Positions 42,340-53,346 of a stretch of 64,000 bases of DNA are shown in pieces. The notes beneath the pieces were generated by a model that had not been told where the DNA came from, searched no databases, and worked only from the letters and a program-made list of their open reading frames with translations. Within the stretch, counting starts at the first letter, position 1. The number at the start of each line of letters is the position of its first letter. Position numbers and translations under genes: made by a program. Origin of the DNA: Gymnothorax reevesii (lineage: Eukaryota; Chordata; Actinopteri; Anguilliformes; Muraenidae); contig CM056582.1 of assembly GCA_029721435.1 (NCBI GenBank), positions 36,166,611-36,230,610 of the forward strand. The letters are read 5' to 3'.

Positions 42340-44151
42340 TTAATGTGATGTAGACGTACTTGATATAAATATGGCCATTGGTCCAGTTTCCTGGGTGGGG
42401 ATACTTTCCTTAGTCACTGGGATCTTTTGTGTATAGACTGTCGGGAGTTCCACAAACGCACCATCGTCCATACCACAAACCTCCATACCGGTAACCACTG
42501 AGGTACTGACAACTTCTTCTCTATTCATAGTCTTAAGCAGAATGTCAGTCTTTTTTCCTGTGACCTTGAGCTCTCTGAGCAGCGCTTCTGTGCAGAACGT
42601 GCCAGTGCTTCCTGCATCTAGAAATGCGTAGGTCTGTATCATGCAGTTGCTTTTCTTCATTTTCACCTTCACAGGCACTATTGACAACATGCATTCCGAA
42701 TCAACGGCCCCTGTAGCGGCTTCAACCAGTGAGCTGGAAATGGTTGGTTGCTTAGTTTCCTTGTCTTTGTTGTCATCCTTCTTGTGTATGTGGAATATAG
42801 TGGGGTGCTTTAGGGAACACACTTGACACGTACTTCTCTGTGTGCATCCTTTGCTCATGTGTCCAGAAAATAAGCAACCGAAAAAAACTCCTTTACTTTT
42901 TAAAAAGGCCATTTTCTCATGATGCGGTTTCTTGCTTAGCTCGTTGCAGGTGTCAAGTTTGTGTCCTCCCTGACAGAAAAGACACCGGAGAGTCATCTTA
43001 GCAGGTCTGTCATTGACCTTCTTTACTGCTGAGACGTTGGTACTGAAACCACCCTTCTTCTCTCTTGGTGTTCCTGAGGAAGAGAGACTTGTTCCTGGTC
43101 CTAATCGCCTTCCTGGGAAGGGAGTCTGTTCCTTCAAGTTCCCATATACAGGATGAGAGATGATCCTGGCTTGGTAGTCAATGAAATCGACCAGGTCTTT
43201 AAACTTAGCTCTCCGTCCATCCCTCTCTTGCAGGTCGAATACTTTTCCTCTCCATTTCTCCTTCAGCTTGTATGGAAGTTTGGAGAGAATGGCCTTCATT
43301 GAGGTTGGATTATCCAACTCCTCCATGTACTGTATGCTGACCAAAGTGTTACGGCATCCTGCCAGAAACACTGAATATCCTAGCAGGGCCTCAGCATCTT
43401 CTGCTTTGATAGCCTGCCAACTGAGGGCTTTCTCAACATACGCCATGGCGATTTTGTACTTGTCGCTATAATGCCTCTTCAGGAGCCTTTTCGCCTCCCT
43501 ATATGCTGTTGATGCTTCCATGTGTTGGCAGCTCCGAATCAATTCACGGGGTTGTCCCATGGTAAACTTCTCCAGGAAATGCAGTCTGTCCTTGCAGTTC
43601 TCTGTCCTATCTTCGATGCCGTGTTCAAAGGCGCGTATGAAGCGCATGTATTCCAATGGGTCACCTTTAAATGTTGGTATGCTGAGTGGTGGTAATGATG
43701 ATAGTCTTTGCTGTTTGACTAATACTTCAGTGATAGTATTTTGTTCGTGCAAGACATCGACAACACTGTCCTGGTTAGCTGGCTGCATAGCACCAGGACC
43801 TTGGGCACCTCTATTAGCCCATTGGCTTGTATCAGGACCTTGGACGGCTCTACTAGTCTGTTGGCTAGCATCAGCGGCTTGGAGTGTGTTAAGTCCATTC
43901 TGACCATTTTCTCTCCCTGGTCTATCCCTTGTGGTAGACATTCCTGTGTGAAGCTGCAGCTGTTGCACCCTTGTCCTCTGTTTCACAAGAGGCCCACCAT
44001 TACCTGGTCCGGGAGTGATTGGGTGATATGATGGTACATCGCTGTCATGTAACAGGCTGCTGTATCGGTCTGATTCTGCAAGTGGATACATTGGGTAGAG
44101 CGGCTGGGAGTCTAGAACATGCGCATTTTGTTTTGTGACCTGCGGCGCCAT
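42340..44151 (-). CDS. BEL/Pao Gag-protease frame
   Basis: An open frame of 603 codons. Residues about 150-330 match the BEL Gag region (LPPLSIPTFKGDPLEYMRFI, LPYKLKEKW). Zinc knuckles follow at CLFCQGGHKLDTC and GCLFSGHMSKGC, with another Cys/His cluster (CQVCSLKHPTIFH). Near residue 515 the aspartic protease has AFLDAGSTGTFC, where DAGS stands in the DS/TGS position. It is in frame with 44179-44940 across one stop (TAA at 44179-44181), so the ancestral Gag probably began at 44940. No frameshift inside. Confidence 0.75.
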   Translation of the reverse strand: MAPQVTKQNAHVLDSQPLYPMYPLAESDRYSSLLHDSDVPSYHPITPGPGNGGPLVKQRTRVQQLQLHTGMSTTRDRPGRENGQNGLNTLQAADASQQTSRAVQGPDTSQWANRGAQGPGAMQPANQDSVVDVLHEQNTITEVLVKQQRLSSLPPLSIPTFKGDPLEYMRFIRAFEHGIEDRTENCKDRLHFLEKFTMGQPRELIRSCQHMEASTAYREAKRLLKRHYSDKYKIAMAYVEKALSWQAIKAEDAEALLGYSVFLAGCRNTLVSIQYMEELDNPTSMKAILSKLPYKLKEKWRGKVFDLQERDGRRAKFKDLVDFIDYQARIISHPVYGNLKEQTPFPGRRLGPGTSLSSSGTPREKKGGFSTNVSAVKKVNDRPAKMTLRCLFCQGGHKLDTCNELSKKPHHEKMAFLKSKGVFFGCLFSGHMSKGCTQRSTCQVCSLKHPTIFHIHKKDDNKDKETKQPTISSSLVEAATGAVDSECMLSIVPVKVKMKKSNCMIQTYAFLDAGSTGTFCTEALLRELKVTGKKTDILLKTMNREEVVSTSVVTGMEVCGMDDGAFVELPTVYTQKIPVTKESIPTQETGPMAIFISSTSTSH

Positions 44152-44178
44152 GGTTGCAATAGTGAGGGCTGGGACCTG

Positions 44179-44940
44179 TTACAGCTGACTCACCTCTGCC
44201 CATTTTCTTTCTTCCAGATACTGATTCATTCCATCACCTGGTTTTCCATCCAATTCATATGTGTTTTCAAACTCCGCAAAAACATCCAGCTTAGCAGTAG
44301 TGGACCTAATTTCCATTTCCAATTCCAATTTCTCTTTTCTAGCCTTTAGAGCAGCTTCCTCTTTTTCCAGTGCTTGTTTCCTTTGCAGCACCTCTGCCCT
44401 GACCATTAAAGCTTCCCTTTCAGCTTGCAGTCTGAGCCTGGATGCAGATGCAGAAGATCTCGCTGTTGATGATCTTCTTGAACTCTTAGAGAAGTTTGAG
44501 GCACTGTCCCCAAGGCGCAAATCATCCTCCGCTTTGGATTGAAGTTGTAGTGCTGCTGCTGTGTGGCTTTTCACCAATTTTGCGTGTGGTTCTGTGTGTG
44601 ATTGTGCTTTCTCAGTCCACTGTTGTATATGAACTTCAAACTCCTCCAACGAAACATCTTTAGGCTCATACCAGTCCTTTTGGTCATGATCCATTTCCTC
44701 TACAGATATTTTTCTTAACATCCCTTTCACAGATTCATTGAGGTGGTGAAAATCAGCACGCAACTTAGAGAACTCGTTTTCCCTTTTTTCTTGAACCAAT
44801 TTTAAGTTTCCATAATTCCCTAAAAGTTGTTTGATTTCATTCCTCTTTCTAGTAAGTGCACCCAATATTGCACTCCTTGAACCTTTAGGTTTTTGTAAGG
44901 GATCCTCCACAAATCCACTTTCATCACCTTTTCCACTCAT
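44179..44940 (-). CDS. BEL/Pao Gag N-terminal frame
   Basis: Begins with ATG at 44940 (MSGKGDESGF) and runs 253 codons. Rich in charged residues with a long predicted coiled coil at about 165-220 (alternating Leu with Glu/Lys/Arg, for example RKQALEKEEAALKARKEKLE). A Ser/Arg-rich patch (SKSSRRSSTARSSASASR) precedes it. It stops at TAA only 27 bases before the next in-frame ATG at 44151, so a single nonsense change splits the Gag polyprotein. Confidence 0.65.
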   Translation of the reverse strand: MSGKGDESGFVEDPLQKPKGSRSAILGALTRKRNEIKQLLGNYGNLKLVQEKRENEFSKLRADFHHLNESVKGMLRKISVEEMDHDQKDWYEPKDVSLEEFEVHIQQWTEKAQSHTEPHAKLVKSHTAAALQLQSKAEDDLRLGDSASNFSKSSRRSSTARSSASASRLRLQAEREALMVRAEVLQRKQALEKEEAALKARKEKLELEMEIRSTTAKLDVFAEFENTYELDGKPGDGMNQYLEERKWAEVSQL

Positions 44941-45363
44941 TTCGCAATGCAGTCAAAACATCACAGCTTGTAAGCACTTTGATTCATCAGCTCATTATTT
45001 GAGCATTGCAAGCAGTTAAAGCACAGAAAAACAGCACAGTTTAGCGAATGGAGCATATGACGTCATCTCTTGCGCAATCAAACACACACACACACACAGC
45101 AGTGCAGGCAGTGAAACCCGACACCACCAAGGGCAGAGCAGCGCAGCAGCTGTCAATCCCTCCCAATCCAATCTCCTCCGCAAGACAGCGGCAAACTCAA
45201 ACAATTATCCTCTTGGAATCGTTTTACTCTCCATATCGAGTTCACAGTCAAACACTGGCCGTCATTAGACATCCACAGAAAGATCCGCCAAGCATTATGG
45301 TTTCCACGTACCTCTGTTCCATACGCTGTTTGTCGGCTTTTCCTTTAGCGAAGTTTTGACAAA
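44941..45363. other. Leader between the 5' LTR and gag
   Basis: Untranslated leader of the BEL element. A short CA microsatellite lies at about 45081-45098. On the minus strand TTTGTCAAAACTTCGC follows the LTR end, where a primer-binding site should be. I cannot match it to a particular tRNA. Confidence 0.45.
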
Positions 45364-46041
45364 TGTACAGGCAATAAACGAAGTTGGCGTTACCTGGAGG
45401 CTCTGGGTTTGATAAGCTGACTCGTTCTTGTTCGTATTGCAGTCCAGACTTTATAAAGCACAGATCCGATTGGGTGGAATAATGATGATAAACGTATTTA
45501 TTAAACAAAACGGATGTAGAAAAACAACAGCTCCCATAGCTTAAACTTACAAATGAACGAAAACCCTCCAATAGGGATCAATGAAAATTGTCATTGAAAC
45601 AAAACGATGCGATCTAGTAAACGAAACAATGCAATTTAGAAAACGAAACAATACGATTTAGAAAACGGTCAAAACTTTTAGCACTCTTACCCGAGCCTGC
45701 CTGTGCACACACTGACTGCTACGTTTATGGGGAAGGGAACGAGGAAACCTGGGAAAAAGGGGTGTGTACTCTGACAGGGCCCAGGTAGGCTATCCAATTA
45801 ACCATAATATGGAATCCTAATCTAAACTAAACTTTTATTATGGCATAACAGGGTTAAATAAACTTAAGTCAAAACATACACCATAAATAATAAACCTAGA
45901 ATTTGGCGCCTACAGCATCTGAGTAATGTTTAGGAAGAAGCGTATCCTCTGGTACTACTCCAGAAATTGCAATCAAAGCTGACAGGGTGAATTTGACTCT
46001 AAAAACCTCTGAGAATGTATCAAACACAGATGTCCAGTAAC
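45364..46041 (-). repeat. 5' LTR of the BEL/Pao element
   Basis: Nearly identical to the left LTR from TGTACAGGC to GTCCAGTAAC, with three copies of a 21-bp unit at about 45605-45665. On the minus strand it ends ...GCCTGTACA. Confidence 0.8.
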
Positions 46042-46043
46042 TT

Positions 46044-47537
46044 CACTGAACAAAAATAGAAACGCACCACCAGATATTTTGTGAATTTTATTACATATGG
46101 GATAATATGGACCTCAGCAAATTTTACGACATGAAAGACATCTATACTGATCATATTGATGTCTGTCACACCTTGATACTCGCGCAATCAAAAGTTTGCC
46201 AACAGTTTCAACAGGGCAGGGGTGGTTACCATAAATTTCACAGTTTAGTATCGCGTATGTCCGCCACGCGCATCTCTCAATGCGACACATCTCTTACGCA
46301 TGGAGTTTACCAGAGCGTCTATGGTGGCCTGTGAAATGTTGTTCCACTCCTCCTGGAGCGCTATCCGTAGTTGCCGGACATTACCTGGGACTGGACCACG
46401 GTCTCGGATACGCCGATCCAGAGCATCCCAAACGTGTTCTATGGGCAACATGTCGGGCGAATATGCGGGCCTGTCCAGCACCTGAACGTTCTGAGCTGTA
46501 AGGAACTGGGTGCAGAGCCTAGCGACATGAGGACGGGCGTTATCATGCTGGAACGTGACATTATGCTGTTGGACAAACGGTACTACAGTTGGTGCGAGGA
46601 TCTCATCACGGTACCTTTGGGCGTTCAAGTTGCCATCGATGAAATGCAATGGAGTTCTCTGTCTGTGTGCAATCCCTGCCCACACCATAACACCGCCTCC
46701 GCCATGGGCGACTCTCCGGGCGACATTCGTGTCAGCAAACCGTTCACCGACAAGGCGCCACACACGACGTCACCCATCCGCGTGATACAAGTTGAATCTT
46801 GATTCATCTGTGAACAGCACATTTCTCCATCGTGCCAAGGGCCACCAGAAGTGTGCGTTAGCCCATGCCAGACGATTCCGGCGGCGTACGTCTGTGAGGT
46901 CCAGCCCACGGTGAGGGCGTCGAGCATGCAATTCTGCTTCTCGGAGGCGGTAGCGAACTGTTTGAGCAGAGATTCGTCTATTGTTCAGACCGACTGTCTC
47001 AGCGGCCGTGCGTGTCGCTGGTCTGAAACGTTCACGCAAGTGCACCAGCCGGACGTGATGATCCTGAGCAGGGGTGGTCACACGTGGACAACGCCGATGA
47101 GGCCTTTTCGCAGTGCTTCCAGCCTGTCGGAAATGCTGTCATAGACGAACTATGGTACTGTAGTGAACATTCAGCTGTGCAGCAACCCCTCTGATGGACA
47201 TTCCAGCATTCAGCATGCCAATGGCACGCTCCCGCAAAATTTGAGACATCTGAGGCATGGCTGCGTCTGACAAAATCCAACATTTTGGCGTGGCCTTTTA
47301 TAGTCCCCGGCCCAAGGTTTGTCTGAGTACTGCTCATTCTGTCTGAGCAGTGTCTGGGTACACCGCACTCGTTTACTCATACCAATCATTACACCAGTGT
47401 AAAAAATAATACATTTTTGACATCAATCAATGGAAACATTCCCTTTGCAAATGAAAAAAATATAGTTGGTATTTCATAACGGCATACTTGAAATGGTGCC
47501 AATATTTCAAGTGGTGCGTTTATATTTTTGTTCAGTG
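46044..47537 (-). mobile_element. Tc1-like transposon, complete
   Basis: The left end CACTGAACAAAAATAGAAACGC and the inverted right end CACTGAACAAAAATATAAACGC are 1494 bp apart. TA (47538-47539) follows on the right, where the L1-type LINE starts at once. The left flank is LTR sequence ending in TT, while the shorter copy at 40156 has TA there. It encodes one transposase on the minus strand. Confidence 0.85.
46245..47258 (-). pseudogene. Tc1-like transposase with two in-frame TGA codons
   Basis: ATG at 47258 (MPQMSQILRERAIG) to the stop at 46245-46247: 338 codons in one frame, with no insertion or deletion. Residues 1-110 are the paired-like helix-turn-helix DNA-binding part. The catalytic triad is D151 (LFTDES), D239 (QHDNARPH) and E274 (DMLPIEHVW), with 34 residues between the last two, the DD34E signature. 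HGGGGVMVWAG lies between the two Asp. The only breaks are TGA at codon 40 (47139-47141) and codon 163 (46770-46772), both in Arg-rich contexts that suggest CGA to TGA by CpG decay. Confidence 0.85.
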
Positions 47538-47539
47538 TA

Positions 47540-48060
47540 TGAAGATTTGGACAAGTCCAAAAAGTATGAATGAGGGATCCTGTTGCTAAGCTACATCTGT
47601 TGCATTGGGGACCTGCCCCTGCATAAATCTTCGCTAGCTTTTCCTCGCAAAGATGAAGGTGATAAGGTGATATAAAGCTTTGAATTGTAGGAGCCCATGT
47701 CTCGGACATATTGATGAAGAACGTACTCCCCCAAGGATGGACTGGCAATAGTTATCTGATAATTCCAGTGCCAAATCATCCTCCCACTGGGATCGAATAG
47801 TGGAAAGTGAGGGAGAATGTAATGTTAAAAATGTATTACATATCTCTTTAATTACTGTTTGTTGTGCACCTTTATGTCAATAATTTTATCTACAGTTGTT
47901 TCAGCTGGTAAATTGGGGAACTGAGGACATCTGCTGGGCATTAAATTCCTGATTTATAAGTAACGGAAAAAACAGGTCAGTGGATTATTATATCTTTGAG
48001 TCAATTGGGCAGATGAGGCAAATATTCCATGCACAAACAGGTTCCTATAAATATGTATAC
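47540..48060 (-). pseudogene. L1-type LINE ORF2, C-terminal part
   Basis: Minus-strand fragments: FRYL and FPQFPNLPAETTVDKIID (about 47870-47960), MIWHWNYQ (47760-47780), and a Cys-rich end QCNRCSLATGSLIHTFWTCP typical of the zinc-binding C-terminus of L1-type ORF2. It stops exactly at the TA bordering the Tc1 element. Confidence 0.7.
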
Positions 48061-48391
48061 CATACCTGTTCCATGTTGTGAAAGCAGAAGCTATTGCAGA
48101 GAGACATGGAAACGTGACTGGAATGCATTTGTGTCAGTAATCCAAACCTCTTCCAAGACTGGAACCAGATTTAGAGAGAATGAAATACCACACGGTGAGA
48201 CTTGTAGGTACACAATTCTAATGGAAGAGCTGAACCAAGAAAAGCTGGTAGGGAGGTTTTATCTCAGTGTGACGACTCAATATGGAGCCATGATGGTATT
48301 TCCATGGATGGAGCTTTCAGCCAGTAAAGCATGTTTCTTACATGTGACCCTGCCTGTGATAACCCAGCTAATGTCTTTTTCTGATGACAAA
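48061..48391. other. Unassigned segment
   Basis: Open on the plus strand from 48029, but without a recognisable domain. It may be antisense of the L1-type LINE that flanks it. Confidence 0.3.
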
Positions 48392-48926
48392 CACTACAGG
48401 CCAGAAGTTTGGAAACAAGGCCAATACAGGTCAAAAAGTTTGAGGCAACTTCAAGTTTCTGTTCACAATGCCTTTCTTAAAAACCAATTTGAAATCTTTG
48501 GCTTTACTGCATGATTAGACTTTTCTTTCATTGATATGCACCATTTTCCTCTATTTACCTTTAGGTACATTGATGTTACCAGACCATTGCTGAATAAATG
48601 TTAACAAAAGAAAGGAGGGGCTTAGTTTTTGGGTTGAGAAGATTCGCAAGAGTCACAACTTCAGTGAAAAAGTATAAAAACAAATCACAGTTTGCATTAT
48701 TCACTTTATGTCATGGTTTACAGGCCACCGGATGCCAACAGCAATATTGTGGGCACTAGGACCATGGGCCTAGTAATATGGGCCTGATAATTTGAGTAAA
48801 AATGTATTCTGATAACTGACTGATAACTGATAATAATCACGTTTATTTTGTAACAAAGTATTTTAGTAAAACTATGATTTTTTTTGTGCAATTTTAATCT
48901 TGCTTCCAAACTTTTGGCCGGTAGTG
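48392..48926. mobile_element. Non-autonomous Tc1-like element
   Basis: CACTACAGGCCAGAAGTTTGG at the left and the inverted CACTACCGGCCAAAAGTTTGG at the right, 535 bp apart, with TA after the right end. No transposase inside. Confidence 0.7.
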
Positions 48927-49157
48927 TACAGATTTTTTAGTCATTCTACATCATGTAAGGAATATTCTGTGAAAAAATCAAACTGATATCTCTAATATTG
49001 ACTGAGAAAGGTCATTTCAAAGTTTTGGCAAATTTCAGGCTCAGAAAAACTATTTTTTAAGAAATTCCGATTTAAAAAAAAAAAAGTACATTTTTAAAAT
49101 AGCCATACTTTTGAATCATAATTTTCCGTGTGTCATATACCAAATGAAATAGACACT
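48927..49157. other. AT-rich unassigned DNA
   Basis: No feature recognised. Confidence 0.3.
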
Positions 49158-49613
49158 ATGACACTCTAGCAACACAAAGGAGGTAGAACAGGAGCCTAAA
49201 TAGAGTCCGGGTAAAGCCCACAATCAATGCCAGCAGGCCCAGGAATCCGATGGCAAGCAAAACGATATCGTCCCGGACGAGAGTAACAAAAGGAGCTCTT
49301 AAAGCTCCAAAACCATGACACGAGGATGCATCCCCGGAGCTTCCCTGTGGCACTGCAAAGATCCAGTGTGGCCTCCCCGGCCTGTTTTCCCAACAAAACG
49401 TCAGAAACGCATCGGGAAAAATTTCAATGCTTTTTTGCGGTTCTCCCGATGTCATGGTTTTGGAGCTCTGTTAGCTCCTTTTGTTGCTCTCGTCCGGGAC
49501 GATATCGTATTGCTCACCGTCGGATTCCTGGGCCAGCTGGGCATTAATTGGGGGCATTGCCTGGACTCTATTTAAGCTCCCGTTCTTCCTTGTTCATGTT
49601 GCTAGAGTGTCAT
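49158..49613. repeat. Foldback with arms of about 165 bp
   Basis: The left arm from CACTCTAGCAACA (about 49160) to CCAAAACCATGACA (about 49320) pairs with the right arm from TGTCATGGTTTTGGAGCTC (about 49450) to TGTTGCTAGAGTG (about 49612). Both arms contain CGATATCGTCCCGGACGAGAG. The spacer is about 130 bp. Open stretches here are mirror images of one another and are not genes. Confidence 0.85.
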
Positions 49614-49984
49614 TTTCCCCTTGGCGCTTTAGCCGGAAAGAGATATTGAGAAGAGAGAGTATTGGCAGGACCTTAGCTGCTTAACAGTAAGAGTTAGTGC
49701 GTAAGGGATTATTTTGGGTTTTTTCCCTTTTCTTTTGTCTTTAGTTGAGCTCGCCTGTTTGCTACCATGGACCACATCAGGTCCGTTGGTAGCGCGAGTC
49801 TCGATTTCTATCTGTTTTAATCTCTCAGCACGCTGCTGGTTTTTACTTTTATTTCTGGCCACTGCTCTTGGCGTCCTCCCACCAACTCCATCACACCTGA
49901 TGCCTCCCGATGGTTCCAGATGGCTCACGACGCTCCCGAAGCTTCAACGGGACATCGGGGAACCTGTTCCTGATGCCTCCTAAA
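49614..49984. other. Unassigned, possibly part of the foldback element
   Basis: Moderately GC-rich sequence between the foldback and the L1-type LINE. No domain, no matching end found. Confidence 0.3.
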
Positions 49985-51245
49985 GTTCATCAATTTCCAT
50001 CAGAAGTACATCGCTGAGGCAAAAAATGCCCAGTGGGACTGAGCGTTTAATTGCTAATGGCTCAATAAAGATTGCAAACAAGAGAGGAGAGAGGGGACAC
50101 TCCTGTCTGGTTCCACGATGGAGAGGGAAATAGGGGGAGTCAGAAGTATTTGTTCTGACGTGAGCCATGGAAAACCTATACGAAGTTTAATCCACAAAAT
50201 AAAATTTTGTCCGAGGCTGATTTTATCAACTGTGTAATACAAGTAATCCCATTCCACCTTATCAAAAGCTTTTTTGGCATTGAGTGATAAAGCAATCTCA
50301 GGCATTGGAGATGAAGGGGTATATATGTAATCTGAAAGAACCTATGTCAGTTGAAGAAGCCGTGTCTACCCTTCACAAACCCTTTTTGGTCTGGAGAGAT
50401 CAAGGAGGGCAAACACTGGTCTAGTCTGAGGGCAAGGGTTTAAGACAATGTTTAAAAATCCACATTTAAAAGGGATATTGGGCCGTATGAAAAACACTGA
50501 TGGATCTTTATTTGGTTTTAAAATAAGTGAGATGTTTCATGTTCAAGAGTGAGAGGAAGGCAATTCGAACTAAAGCACTCAATATATATTTCTTGCAAAA
50601 GTGGGGATAATCTATCGCTATATACATCCAGCCCCGGGGATTTTCCACTTTGCATAGATTTGATGCCCATTTTAATTTCGTCCAAAGTAATTTGCTTCTC
50701 TAGGTGATCTAGATCTAGATCTAGAATTAGAACTGGAAATTTATCAAAACATTTGTCGAAAAGTTCAGGATTGTTTAAATTTATAAAGAATAGAATAGAA
50801 ATATTGAAAACCCTCATTGATCTAATTAGGATCCTTAGTAATTTGGCCAAATTGGGCTTTGATTTCAGGAATTGTGTGTGGATTCTGATTTATGTAGCTC
50901 GTGGGCAAGAATCTTCGAAACTTTTTCCTCATGCTCATACCATGCCCGTCGACACCTAAACAGCAGTTGCTCTGACTGGTTTATTGTAAGTGAATTAAAT
51001 TCTGTTTGTAAATTTAGCCTTTGTTGGTAGAGATCCGGAGAAGGAAAGGCTGAGTATTTTTGATCCAACTTAAATATGAGGTTTGTTAATTTATTTAAAC
51101 ATTTCTGTTTTTGTTTATAAATGAACAAACAGTATGAGATTATATGGCCATGGTAGGAATGCCTTCAAACTTTCCCAAATAGTACTATAAGTTATGTCAG
51201 CAGCTATATTTCTTTTCAAAGACGTATTCAACTGTTTTGTAATGT
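49985..51245 (-). pseudogene. L1-type LINE reverse transcriptase region
   Basis: Minus-strand pieces: LDQKYSAFPSPDLYQQRLNL (about 50990-51060), ITLDEIKMGIKSMQSGKSPG (about 50630-50690, the RT entry), SLNAKKAFDKVEWDYLY (about 50240-50290, motif A) and RQECPLSPLLFAIFIEPLA (about 50060-50120). This is the motif set of L1-clade ORF2. Frame changes separate the pieces, and the YADD motif lies beyond the readable part. Confidence 0.8.
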
Positions 51246-52691
51246 ACTGGATACAGGGACGGCACTACACCGGGGCTAGGGGGTGCGATAGCCCTGTCAC
51301 AAATGTACATAGCCCCAGTTTAGCCCCCTCAAGCATTTCTAAAATTCATTAATGAATTAGTTCATTTATTTATTTGAATAAAGGAATATGTGGAAGGTAA
51401 TTACTCGCCATTCTGTTCCAGTCCGATTGCTGGCTACGTGCTCGTGTCGCACGGTTTGTGTGTGCGTCTGGCTAGGGGTGAGAGCACTGTCTGCGCTTGT
51501 ATGGCATGTCAGGCTGCAAAATCTTTTTCTGGAAGTCATGTACGTGCCATCAGCCAATCACAGCTCGATGAGAATGGCAATCCATTCGCATGCGGCAAAT
51601 TTGTAAATACTCATCTGGCAATAACGATATAAGTGTACAATACGCGAAATTACAAGTAAACTAGCTGGTCTGCTGCAGAAGTCTAATAGTCTATTTATTA
51701 TATCCTAGGCTTCGATGGCTAATACTGCAGATAGGAGAGCAAACGTGATATCAGACTGTGTTTCCATTACCGCGTTTTTTACGTTTTGTATTCTCAGATT
51801 TGCTAGATAAAGTTTTGTTTTCAAGTCATGACAATAATTGCATAAAACAATCATTTTTGAAGCACTCCCCGTTGTTTTTAAGCCTCCAGGCTGTGTTTTT
51901 TGGGAAAGGACAGGCTCTTCCTTAGTGATCTTATAATGTCCCAGTCAGAGATGCAGTGGTCGGAGGACGCGGGGTAACAGCGTTCCCCCTGTCTTTTTGG
52001 CGAGATTTTCAAAATTTTTAAAAAAATTTGTCTAATAAATTTTTTTTTTTTTTAAACATTGTGTCTGTTATCATTTTTTCCATTGTATAGTTTCTAATAA
52101 GGTAATAATACATACTGCAATTCACAAATATTATTAACGGGGCTCTCAAGTCTCATGCACACGCATTTCAATAAGTTCACACGCTCACGCGCCACACAAC
52201 ATTTCTCACGCTTAGAAGTGATAAAACCTGCCACAAATTAGTCACAATGACTATATATAAAAGAGATTAGTAATCAATGAATGGATGAGGCGAAGGCAGA
52301 CTGCTCTGCTTGAATCAGCAACCTACCAGCCAATCAAAAAATAGTATTTCTTGTTGCCAGGTGAAATAGCAACGCCTTAATCACACACACACGCACGAAT
52401 GCGCGCGAATGCTGCTATTGTGTGCACAGGTCAAATAAGAGCACGAAGTGGAAGCCCAAAATCAGGGCTTCATTACTGATTTTTTTTTTTTTTTTAAATT
52501 TTCGCAATAGCTGCTTATTAAAGTCGAGGAACTATGCAGGATATTTGCTTAATGGATCATTTTCCACCTCAATTTAGCTGCTTTGGACGGTTATGGTTAG
52601 ATGAATTGACTTGTAACTTGTCACGGGGAGAGAGGGGGCTCTCTGCCCTCCATGTAGTGTATTTTGGCTGAAAACAAACCCTGCTTTGATC

Positions 52692-53346
52692 TAGCCTCCG
52701 TTGCAGACGTCTAATGATGTTCGGTTAATTTCCTTCACCCCACAACGTCTGCGCACTCGAGCGAGATTTTGTGTTCCACCAATCAGCAACTAGCTCCTAA
52801 AATCCAGGAGCTAATTATATATGCAGAAACAGATAAAGCAAAAATGGCGAACATGTTTTCTCTCGAGCTTTGGATAAAATCTGCAAAACCTTCAATATTG
52901 AAAGTATGAATAGCTTACAGGAACAAGCAATAGACAACTAAGTTATCCAGAGGAAAGATGTATACGTAGCAGCCCGTTCGGCAGACGAATAACTCATTTG
53001 TGTATACCGCTGTGTTAACAGAGATGGCAGAGCTTATCACTGCAGCGATATCAAGCTTGCCTTTTCCATGCACACGTATCTTGTCTTTTTTGAGAATATT
53101 TTTGTTGTACACACAAAATAAATGTTGTTTTTTAGGAGTTTCTTTACCCGCCATTTCACTATTTTTGACAAGCCGCAGGGAAAAGCCATAGTAATGACAG
53201 AGATCATAACATATAACAAGCATTCTGATTGGCTCATCAAGCACAATCACATTACGTCACGGGACGCAAAACCTCGCTTGAGAGCGCAGACGTTGTGGGG
53301 TGAAGGAAATTAACAGAACACCATAAAACGTCTGCAACGGAGGCTA
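52692..53346. mobile_element. Non-autonomous element with about 95-bp TIRs and 9-bp duplication
   Basis: TAGCCTCCGTTGCAGACGT at the left and the inverted same sequence at the right. The similarity extends through TTAATTTCCTTCACCCCACA and GTCTGCGC. Flanks are GCTTTGATC (52683-52691) and GCTTCGATC (53347-53355), nine bases with one mismatch. Nine-base duplications are typical of Mutator-like elements. The interior shows no domain. Confidence 0.7.

Larger units (their letters stand above)
38800..46143 (-). mobile_element. BEL/Pao LTR retrotransposon, integrase lost
   Basis: Minus-strand gag, protease, reverse transcriptase and RNase H lie between two direct repeats (LTRs) at 38800-40155 (split) and 45364-46041. 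Integrase, which should follow RNase H, is absent. Both LTRs are followed on the plus strand by the same terminal sequence of a Tc1-like element. Paired LTRs of high similarity suggest a fairly recent insertion. Confidence 0.8.

Noticed and set aside
45081..45098. CA-repeat as a possible regulatory element
   Set aside because: A short microsatellite in the BEL leader. Nothing supports a function.
38800..46143. Exact 6-bp target duplication GACATC for the BEL element
   Set aside because: GACATC occurs left of the left LTR and after the right Tc1 end, but it also occurs inside the left copy at the same place, so it cannot be told from internal homology.
48029..48514. 161-codon plus-strand frame
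   Set aside because: Its second half runs into a non-autonomous Tc1 terminal repeat (from 48392) and the first half has no domain.
49156..49575. Paired open frames with similar proteins on opposite strands
   Set aside because: They mirror each other because of the foldback arms. They are not independent genes.
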